DNA of 27,179 nt, taken from Coprinopsis marcescibilis. Taxonomy: Eukaryota > Basidiomycota > Agaricomycetes > Agaricales > Psathyrellaceae. The notes under the pieces were generated by a model. It saw only the letters and a program-made list of their open reading frames with translations, was not told the origin of the DNA and made no database searches. The position numbers and the translations under genes are program-made. The DNA lies in assembly GCA_004369085.1 (NCBI GenBank), contig ML210444.1:1-27179 (forward strand). The letters are read 5' to 3'. Of this stretch, positions 9,900 through 18,208 are shown in pieces. The first letter of the stretch is position 1, and each line of letters begins with the position of its first letter.

Positions 9900-10778
9900 T
9901 CAGACAACACGGACAGTATTGGCAGCACAGGCCTCCTGCCAGGCGTTCAAGGCGTCATCGTGGTCCTTACACTTCTGGAAACACGCCCCGGAAACCCCGA
10001 TGACCATGGGTTGAACGGTGGTCCTGCCGACAGAGTCAGATGTCATTCCAAAAATTAACAAAACGAACACTTACCATCCCATGTAGACACCAACAGACTT
10101 CCCGACAGTGACAACATACCAGCGGTTGGCGGGAGAAGGCGCCTCAGATCCAGGGAACGTGTTGGTGGGGGCACTGAGGGGAATGCCAGGACTGGGGGCC
10201 GCAACAACGACGACTGCTGGCGGACCAGCTGCTGCAGCATTAGTCTCCGCCTCCTCAGCCTCAGCCTTGGCAGCAGCCTTAGACTCAGCCTCAGCTATAT
10301 CAGTAGCAGCTTCTGTTGGGGAGTCAGAGAGAATGACATTGATTGAAGAGTGGGCGACACTTACCGTTGGTCAGATCAATGCCCATGCTTGCCATGGCAC
10401 AGACAATAAGGCGCATTGTGTCAGCGTCGACGTTAACAATGTTGACACCTGGGTTTGGAGCTGCGTACAGACATTGTTGGCTGAGAAATAGGAAGATGTA
10501 CAATGAAACTCACCAGGGGAAGAAGGGGGGGGGGGCCTGGAGGTCCCCCAGTCCTCGAGCACGTTGTTGCCAGAGGAGCTGGGGCCATCAGAAACATCAG
10601 CGGCTTTGCCGCTGTTGGCTTCGTGCTCTAGGATGGGCAGATAGGGTCAGTTATGCTCAACGTCGAATAGGCTAACTTTACCTTGGACCTCCTCAATGAC
10701 GGTGTGGATGGTGACGCCCCAGCTGGTCAACAGAGCACACAGAGTGGACATGGAGAGGACACGGGAACGAGTGGCCAT
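9900..10778 (-). CDS. RNase H1 N-terminal (hybrid-binding)-like domain protein, 218 aa
   Basis: Five exons join in frame: 10778-10682, 10627-10514, 10448-10365, 10312-10075 and 10023-9900, with GT-AG introns of 54, 65, 52 and 51 nt. The N-terminus starts MATRSRVLSMSTLCALLTSW, and a shorter motif (TMRLIVCAMASMGIDLT) follows. An Ala/Glu- then Pro-rich linker leads to the C-terminal domain, about residues 165-218: RWYVVTVGKSVGVYMGW, then VSGACFQKCKDHDDALNAW. This fits the RNase H1 N-terminal / caulimovirus viroplasmin fold, which in known members binds RNA-DNA hybrid or double-stranded RNA. No RNase H catalytic domain is present, so it would bind rather than cut. A run of 11 C (10525-10535) encodes prolines. 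The gene is divergent from the 752-aa gene, and both lie inside the KDZ repeats. Confidence 0.85.
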
Positions 10779-10999
10779 TGCGAGTATCTGGGTGAAAGAA
10801 GAGCAGACGGGGTGTTGGGGATGTGAATCCCTCCTGGATGGTTCTTGTATGATCCCCTTGTTTACCTTCTGTTAACGCTTATTTACTATTGACACCGAAG
10901 TGCCGGTGTGAGGCAAACAACACGTCCCGTTTGGTGGGCCAGGAAATCCTGAATTCAGGTTGTCAGTGCTTTGAAAAAAAGTATTCAAGCCTCCTTCGC
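10779..10999. promoter_or_regulatory. Short divergent promoter region
   Basis: This 221-nt gap separates the start codons of the 218-aa (-) and 752-aa (+) genes and must serve as promoter for both. I see no clear TATA box. An open frame in line with the plus-strand gene extends back to about 10889 but contains no earlier ATG, so the ATG at 11000 was chosen. Confidence 0.4.
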
Positions 11000-13414
11000 A
11001 TGTCTTACACATGGAAAGCAACGCGGCAAATTGCTGCCCACCTGGAAAGCAAACGTCCCGGGTTAACAGAAATTCAGAAACTCCCTTGGGGCGAACGACT
11101 CACCAAGCTGACCAATTTTTGGAAGTCGCTGAACGACCAAATCGATATCCTGTGGCCGACGCACGAAGATGAGGAGAAGGGAGAGGCGGATTTTTTAAAG
11201 GCCGAGAAGGGGGACAGTCAGAAGAAGAAAGAATTGTCCATAAAAGCAAAGAAAAAAACGGCCAAAAAACCTGACGAAGATGACACACCGCGTTCGGCTC
11301 CTCCGCCAAGTTTGACACTCCAAGACTGGAAGGAGGAGAGGATGAAGGCAAGTTATTGGCTTTTAATACAAGTTAATTCTATTAAACATACCGACAGAGG
11401 ATTAAGCGGTGGTATTACAATAATTCTAAAGGGAAGAATAAGAGGGGGGGTGTTTCGCTCAAAATGGCCGTGGCCCCAACGCACGCGAGAGCGTTGACCC
11501 ACGAACAGATCTATTCAAAGATCTACTACGCCTCTCGTGTTCGACACAAGGTGGATGCAATGCTCGAGGGAAAGTCCGTCTCCCGCGAAGCGAGAATGGC
11601 ACTGGTTGCGAAAGTCACCCAAGAGTCGTTTGCCGAGGAGAGCGACGAGATCAAGGCAGAGATTCAGGGACATGCAGATGTTCTGGCAAAGAATCGGGGC
11701 AATTGCGCAGATGCGATCCTAGGGTTGATGAATGCGGGCGAGGACAAGCCAGAGCTAGATCCTGAATCTTTACTTAGGTGAGTTTTTATGGGCCATCGTA
11801 ATTGCTTCGCACTCACCTGGATAATTGTAGATACATTGAAATGATCCCCGACCTATTCACGTCGTTCTTCAATGCACTGGGGGCAAAAACAGGGTGGGCC
11901 TTTACTGTGTTAGCTGGTGGACCAGACCCTGCCAAGCAAGATGGGAAAATATGTACCTTTTCGTACCACCTCGGATCCACTGCCGAAGGGGCAAACTTCC
12001 AAACATATAACGATAATTTTAACAAAGCTTTTATGAACCCCTTCTCGGCTTTCCTGCATGCTGTGTTTCGTAAGTGTAATTTAATCAGTGATTCATTATC
12101 GAGTACTTACAAAAAACAAAAGCTGCACCCATTCGGCAACAGTGTGTATGGGAAAACCGCTCAGGCAGCATGTTGGACACGTTGCTGGCACTCAACGGGG
12201 ACTTTGGGGAGGTCGGGGAGAGAGACGGAGTTTGTGCGCAAAAACCCGATGGCGTGGAAGCTTCGTTGTCCAGCAACAGAGGCCAGAGAGAGAGTGGGGG
12301 GAGTGGGAGTGGAGCTGGTGAACCAAAACCCGCCAACACAGCTGGCAATCAGAAAGAACCGTCAAGGAACCTGGAAGATGTGGACGTCCATCCGGTGGCG
12401 ACATCCTCCGGCAGCACCAGCAATCCTGGGAAGGAGAGCATGGCAGGAGTACCCAAGCAAGGATTTTTCAACGAATTGTCTGCCCTCATGCAGGAAAAGA
12501 CCATGCTGGCAGCCCCATCTACCGGGTTCGACCTGATGTGTCCATTGACGTTCGGGCGACCATCCTTTGATCCCGCGTGTTTCGAGCCTGCTTCTGGTTC
12601 GTTGATGTATGGATTGGGAATGCAGGGCGTGGTGGATTATCAAGACCAAGGACGCCTAGAGATGCAGCTTTACGGGAACTCGGGAGATCAACAGGAAACA
12701 GAGGAACCTGAAATCCCCTCCCACAAACTGCCTATTCTTCCTATTCCTCTGGCATCTCCATTGCTACCGTTGCAGGGCGCAGAACCTGAAAAGAAGAGTA
12801 TCAGCACCCAGGAAAAGACTGATGAAGAAGGAGACGACGAAGAAAGCGAAGATCTGCTGGGTACAGGGAGGAAACGGAGCCTGGATGGTGCCGAGGAGCC
12901 TACTCATGAGAAGCGGCCCCGACGCAGCCAGAAGAAGCAGGAAACCCCGGAGTGGGTCATTAATGCTCTCCAATATCTGAAGGAGCCTTCATTGGGTCCT
13001 CAGTGGGATGAGTGTCTGGAGGCATGGGTCGCGTTTGAGAATATGGTGCTGATCCTGGACGGCAGTGTTTCCCGATTGCCAAATACGTCCCCTAGACCCG
13101 AGGAACTCACCAAGTGGGTTCAAAAGAAGAACTGGCAGCCTAAGGAAGCCCCTGTCAGCGACGCTGCTAGCTTTGGGAACCAGTGGTTGACGTGGTGGAA
13201 TGGCATGCAGCCAAAGTGGAGGAGAAATCCGGTTGGGGAGCTGCCGTTGCCGATCGACAAATCGAAGAGCATGGCTGCTCTTAAGAAGCCGGGTTTGACT
13301 GGGATGGTGCAGGTAATGGTGGGGTTGAAATGGTGGTCCAGTACTGGAGGTTGGTGGCAAGCTGCAGTGGAGGATGTAAAGAATTGTTTGCATTCGATGA
13401 CTGATGGAAATTGA
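11000..13414 (+). CDS. Unknown 752-aa protein of an agaric-expanded type
   Basis: Four exons join in frame: 11000-11347, 11398-11777, 11831-12069 and 12123-13414. The first intron (11348-11397, 50 nt) begins GCAAGT and ends ACAG, a GC-AG intron. The other two are GT-AG, 53 nt each. After the first splice the frame reads RIKRWYYNNSKGKNKR, a recognisable word of a large hypothetical family in agarics. Next come IYSKIYYASRVRHKVD, LVAKVTQESFAEESDEIKAE and FNALGAKTGWAFTVLAGGPD. The middle is disordered and acidic, with the basic cluster RKRSLDGAEEPTHEKRPRR (possible nuclear signal). The end is tryptophan-rich (EECLEAW-like, NQWLTWWNGMQPKWRR, LKWWSSTGGWW). No enzymatic motif is recognised. It lies within the KDZ inverted repeats and diverges from the RNase H1-N-like gene. 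The start could be further upstream if an unseen exon exists. Confidence 0.85.
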
Positions 13415-13883
13415 CACGTGGTTTCTCACGGTTTGTTTTGGTACCTTTTCTCGGGCTGCTTCTCTTGATCTTCGTATACATGCTTGTAATCTACAGTACA
13501 GACACATATACCCCTTTTACGTGCCATAACAAGCTACTGTACCCCGCTGGTCCTGACAGATTCTCGAATGCAAATTTCTGCCAGCGAGGGTCCGAGATTG
13601 ATCGGAATCGGGGAAATATCGGGCCACGTGTGCTATGTGCGGGGCTGTGCAGCTACAACATTCGGTTGGGCATTTTGATGCGAACGTGCTGTTGATGCGA
13701 ACGTGCTGCATGGCGGGTGGACAATAACAAAGTCGAACAAACAGAGGCGCGCCCCCAGGTGTCTATCGACGTCCATCAGGTACATTCATTGTCCACTATC
13801 ATTGATGACTGTTGGTACGTCGAGCTGCCTATTGGCTTCTATTTGGAGATTATGCATAATCTACCCCCTAGGCTTAGCCGTGT

Positions 13884-13978
13884 ATTATGGATAATCCTGC
13901 GAGGGTTCAGCCTACGGATTATTTCATAATCCTTCCGCATACAACTCAATTAATATTGATCAACAGGGTTTTAATCCT
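13884..13978 (-). repeat. Right imperfect inverted repeat of KDZ element
   Basis: Read on the minus strand, this matches 2996-3090. The 29 nt nearest the element interior match with only a few changes, including ATTATGGATAATCC at 13884-13897. A further word, GGATTAT-TTC-ATAATCC at 13916-13932, is itself a perfect inverted repeat with 7-nt arms. Both arms measure about 95 nt. Confidence 0.6.
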
Positions 13979-14654
13979 GGATTGACCCACTCGAGTCCTA
14001 ACCAGACACGACTTCGTAGTCGGACGACGGGTATTTAATGCAACTCTTAAGTTCCCAATCACCTGTCCACATGGGAGTAGACGTAGAAGTTGGGAAAGAG
14101 ACAGGAGAGCGGTATAATATATCTTAACTCCCTGGTATCAATTAGTGAAAATACAGAAGTGAAGTGGTTGTGCAAAAGGTTGTCTCTGAACGATTTATCT
14201 CCAATATCCCACGCTTCTACACAACCCACTTCCACCCTCCAGGAAGTCACGGGAAATGCGTTTATCGTGGCTAAGCATGTGCAAAGCAAGACAGGTTTAT
14301 TTGAAACTTGGACTTGCCTCGACACGCACGTCCTTCTTTCTTCGCTGCCACTTCAGTCAACTGCGAAGGCTTGAAGCTTGAAGACTGTTCGATGTCACCT
14401 CACGGCTCACTCGCGGGTGTTTAATCAGGGAATAATAAATACATCCTCCCTTAAAAACTAAATTAATCCGTGCTGAAATTTGTATGGCGATAAATTGATG
14501 CCAATTGAAAATGGATGAAATAAATTTTTAATCCTGCTGGAAAAAATCAGCCAGTGGGTGAGGCGGAGTGTGAATGTGGCTCCATGATATAATCTATTCA
14601 ATCGTGTTTCCCATAAGCGATACACAATAAAATAATCTGTTTCTACCCTGTACC
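13979..14654. other. Spacer between KDZ right repeat and Harbinger-type transposase
   Basis: AT-rich DNA with no convincing coding frame. It should contain the outer edge of the KDZ element, some host or older transposon DNA, the left end of the Harbinger-type element and its promoter (TATAAT-like word near 14587). I could not find the Harbinger terminal repeat or its short TWA target duplication by eye. Confidence 0.4.
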
Positions 14655-16005
14655 ATGCACTTTGGCGATCCAGATCTGGAGCATTTTATGGAAGAGGCAA
14701 GCATGGAGGACGATGCAGTCGAAGACGAGGAGAACCACGAAAGGTTGCTTATGGCTGCCTCTTTTCTGGTCATTGCGCACGAAGAATCACGCCAGCGCCG
14801 AATCGATCAACGAAATCAATCCCGCACGTACCTTTGCCGTCCCGATCTCCTCCCTAATCCACGAGAAGGCACACCATGGACTACTCTCTACAACAGCAGA
14901 AACAATCGAGCCTATATCACCACCATGGGCTTCGATGTTGACACCTTCGATTACATCCGGGCATCAGGATTTGCGCGTAAATGGGACGAAACACCTGTGC
15001 CAAGGGCAGATGCTGAAGGCCGTGGAGACTCTCGGCCAGGCGGACGCTCTTTGGATGCGGCAGGGGCTCTCGGCTTACTGCTGCACTACCTCAGCTCCAC
15101 CATGCGCGAGATCTCCCTGCAGGAGATATTTGCTCTTATTCCTTCAACGGTTTTCCGCTATATAACATTTGGCCTTCAAATCCTTCTCGAAATCCTGCGC
15201 CGGATCGGTGAGGCTGAGATTGAATGGCCCGATGACAATGCGTTTGCCCTTTACACGCACTTGATTGTCAGGAGGCACACGCGCCTACATGGAGCATTTG
15301 GCAGTATCGATGGCCTAAACCTTGCCGTCCAGACGTCTGGCGACCAGGACATTGAGAATGCTACATACAACGACTGGTTATCTGCTCACTTCGTCAGTTC
15401 CGTGCTTGTTTTTTCTCCTCGTGGTACCCTTGATGTCCATTATTTCTATCTTTCAACACACTGATCCTGCGGCTTGTCGCTTACCAGGAGAAATCGTTGC
15501 TTGCAACCTCAACGCACCTGGCAGTTGGCATGACTCTCATGTCGCACAACCAATCTTCGAAAAACTACGATCACAGACTCCAGATGGCTATTATCTGGTT
15601 GCTGACGCCGCATTCCCAAGAGGGACTCAGGATATCCGCGAACGCATCCAAGCACCATTGAAGCCTGGACAGTCAATCACGGGCTCGGCTTTCGAAATCG
15701 AAGGGCGTATGGCCTTTAACCGCGAGCTGCTTTCATACCGGCAGACGGCAGACTGGGGAATGCGGGCTTTGCAGGGGTCGTTTGGAAGGTTGCGAATCCT
15801 TTTGGAAGTTGATTACAAGGACAGGACGGCAGATCTTCTGGAGATATGCGTGTGTGCCCATAATCTTCGGACACGGCGCGTCGGTATCAACCGTGTTGGA
15901 CAGCAACTATGCATGATGCAGCGGTTTGGGATTCATTTAAGGATGTTCTCTTCTCAGAGCAGCGAGAAAATGACCAAGTTTCGCGCTTTCATGTTCTACG
16001 ATTAA
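14655..16005 (+). CDS. PIF/Harbinger-type transposase (DDE_Tnp_4-like), 428 aa
   Basis: Two exons join in frame: 14655-15423 and 15488-16005, with a 64-nt intron (GTACCC...CCAG, phase 1). The N-terminal third is acidic and then helical. The catalytic core shows GSIDGLNL (D219), NLNAPGSWHDSHVA, YYLVADAAFPRG (D296) and YRQTADWGMRALQGSFGRLR. Together these are the blocks of the DDE endonuclease family used by PIF/Harbinger elements, which cut and paste DNA with a 3-bp target duplication. The third acidic position, 49 residues after D296, is D345 where family members normally have Glu (AEWG). The frame is otherwise intact. It faces the DUF6818 gene tail to tail, the usual two-gene content of such elements. 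Confidence 0.9.
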
Positions 16006-16165
16006 ATAACATAGCCATTGATTCTAAGGATAGAGTGTCTCGGTAAATACTAGGGGTACCAGTAACAGCCGCAATACAGGTCAAACGAAGGTAAACCTAG
16101 TTGAAAGTCCTCAAGTGACTGAGGGGGTATACTGAGTCAGATAAGGATTGTAGGCGCTTAGGTGT
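16006..16165. other. Short convergent spacer of the Harbinger-type pair
   Basis: Non-coding DNA of 160 nt between two convergent stop codons. It must carry both 3' untranslated regions. No strong hairpin was noticed. Confidence 0.5.
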
Positions 16166-17875
16166 TTAAACCTCAAGAGAGTTACCAGAAGGAATGTGGC
16201 CGTTCTCGTCATCATCCTCGTCGTCGTCCAAGCTGTTCTTCGTAGCATAGTGTGTGATAGGAGCGCCTCCTGTAGAGGTAGCAGATGGATCAGTTATGGT
16301 GCCAGAAAGCCGAGGGTCGTTCTCCTTGTCAGAACTACCCTCGGAGCCAGAGCTGCTGCTATCGGTGATCCATGTGGTGCAAAGACCACCCTCCGGATAG
16401 TACTCCTCGCACCTAATCTTGCCATTGACCCTAGTGATACCAGGATGTCCTTTGAAAGACTTCCGACCACGAGCACGAACACGACCTCGTGTTGGCACAT
16501 CATCAAGCATAGTGGAAGGTTGAGGACGTTGAGTGGATGATCTCGACGAAGTATGCCGCTGGGGATGTTGGGAGAGTTCTGCAGGCATTGTGGCAAGGTC
16601 ACGCTCACGCTGGGCATCCGAGAGTCGCATCTGGAGAGTCTGTGCCTCGGATCGGAGGCGTTCGATGGTGGTGTTGGCATCTCGGAGCTGTTGACTGACA
16701 ATGAGGATTTGGGAGGCTTGCATCGAGCGGAAGCTTCGGTCTTCGTCCCTAGCACGCTGGGTTTCAGGGTCAAGTGCATTTGCATGCCGAGTCGCAAGCT
16801 CCGTAGCAGGTCCCCGTCGTCGTAAGGGATTCTGGTGTGGTTGAGAAGCTTCAGAGCGACAGGAACGGATGATGGCAGACTTGACTTTTCTACTCTGTGA
16901 CTGCTGGTTCGATCCTTCGTTGTCACCAGCATTCTCGTCACCATCCCTATCCCCTTCTTCCTCGTCACCATCCTCTTCCTCAACACTGTTCTCGTCCGTA
17001 GAGTCGTTACATGTGCGAGTACCGGCAGATCCGTTGATGAGCTGGTCGATGTATTTGGCACGGGTGATGTGCCCCGGGCGCTGACCAGATCCTGTTGGCT
17101 TAGGGCACTTCACAAGCTAGATAAAGCTTGTTGTCAGTTGGCTACACCCAATCCGGCCAGATAAAATAGGACCTACCCCTTTGAATTTATGCTCAAGCGA
17201 CTTGGGGTCACGAACAGGCAGGCCGCTTGCCTTTGCCAAAGCACTGTAGTGCCTATGGATGCGCTTCCACTGATCCTGGCCCAATGGCAGCTCCTTCTCC
17301 ACAAGGTCAAGAAGCTTCTTGATATCACCTGGAGAGTAGTTCCCTGCACCACTCGGACGACCATGAGGACGAGCTACCTCCTCGTTGCTGTCAATCTCAG
17401 TAGACTTGATCGCAGCCTTCTTCTTCTTGGGAGGCGCAGGACTTGGCGAGCGCTTACGGCGTTGCCCGGCCACTGTATATGCTGGAATCGCGCCGACTGA
17501 TTGGGCGATAGTCGGTGGATGTGTCAGATCAGCATCGGATGAGGATGGAAGAGGGAGAAAGGCAGCATCCAGAGAGTTAGGATCAATACTGTGCCACTGA
17601 GGCTGCGGCGCCTCTTGCCATCGTGGCTGCTGGGGAGGTTGGGTGGAAGTCATCGGCCGATACAGATAGGAAGACATATGTGGAGTGGAATGTGGAGGTG
17701 GCAGTCGATAGTTGGAAGCTGGATGATCTGGTCCGAACGGCGTCACATTGTCATCGTCTGGGTGTCTGAGAGCCTGCCCTGCATCGGCGCTTGTGCGATG
17801 CATCTAATATCATAGGCGCCAAGTCAACACCGTATGTGTACTCTAATCGGAAGAATGCAAGCTTACGTTGGGCAT
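16166..17875 (-). CDS. DUF6818-type Myb/SANT-like partner of the Harbinger transposase
   Basis: Main exons 17803-17177 and 17116-16166 (60-nt intron GTAGGT...CTAG) give 525 aa from the ATG at 17803. A 9-nt first exon, 17875-17867 (ATG CCC AAC), can be added through a 63-nt intron, 17866-17804 (GTAAGC...TTAG). The key block is GAGNYSPGDIKKLLDLVEKE then LPLGQDQWKRIHRHY and SLEHKFKGLVKCPKPTG, a DUF6818 / trihelix-like Myb domain. In Harbinger systems a separate Myb-like protein helps bind element ends and bring the transposase to the nucleus, so that role is inferred. A Pro/Gln-rich head with RRKRSPSPAPPKKKK (likely nuclear signal) precedes it. An acidic run, a coiled coil around ANTTIERLRSEAQTLQMRL and a disordered tail follow. 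Confidence 0.85.
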
Positions 17876-17941
17876 AGCATGGGCCTATGTCTGACCACCG
17901 TGCACAACATGGTTCGCAGCAATAGGGTCACAGTGAGACAT
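17867..17941 (-). pseudogene. Possible former 5' exon with in-frame TAG
   Basis: In frame with the small first exon of the DUF6818 gene, an upstream ATG at 17941 opens 18 codons (MSHCDPIAANHVVHGGQT) that end in TAG, four codons before the ATG at 17875. This looks like an ancestral longer N-terminus cut by one nonsense change, with translation now starting downstream. It could equally be chance in a leader. Confidence 0.3.
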
Positions 17942-18208
17942 CTATATTATCGAGTTAAAACATGTTGGGCATCGCATCAGTAACCCTACCATTTACTTTT
18001 TGGGGTTGTAGCAACCTCCAGCAACCTCCAGCAACTTCAAAAAGCTCACAAGCAGATAAGCAGGGTCTGTATGGAGCCCGAACAAGTCTAGAAAATTATA
18101 AAAAGCAACAAAAAGTAGTGTAAAAGTAAAGAAAGCTAATAAGTCCTGGCAGCGCCCGAGCTCGGGAGGCCGATTTCGAGAATATCAGTCTTGTCTGGAG
18201 GTACAGGC
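17942..18208. other. Spacer with 10-nt tandem repeat
   Basis: AGCAACCTCC is repeated at 18010-18019 and 18020-18029, with an imperfect third copy at 18030-18039. The rest is AT-rich. It separates the Harbinger-type pair from the next minus-strand gene and probably holds the right end of that element, which I could not define. Confidence 0.5.

Larger units (their letters stand above)
2996..13978. mobile_element. Candidate ~11 kb KDZ-class DNA transposon with five genes
   Basis: An imperfect inverted repeat of about 95 nt bounds this interval: 2996-3090 on the left against the complement of 13978-13884 on the right. The inner part matches best, sharing GAACCCTCG followed after one variable base by AGGATTATCCATAAT, and both arms carry further GGATTAT words and an outer GATTAAA word. 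Inside are a KDZ transposase and four further spliced genes with open frames, and no other recognisable transposase. KDZ (Kyakuja-Dileera-Zisupton) transposases are known to mobilise large DNA elements in basidiomycetes. The exact tips and target-site duplication could not be fixed by eye, so the borders are minimal. Alternatively the repeats mark a smaller or older structure and some of the genes are resident. Confidence 0.5.

Noticed and set aside
10108..10491. Plus-strand 127-codon open frame rich in Ala/Ser
   Set aside because: It is the shadow of the Ala/Glu-rich linker of the minus-strand RNase H1-N-like gene, whose five exons join in frame.
2996..13978. TET/JBP-type dioxygenase as KDZ cargo
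   Set aside because: KDZ elements in basidiomycetes are known to be associated with TET/JBP genes, but no HxD...H iron-binding pattern or related block was seen in the five genes here.
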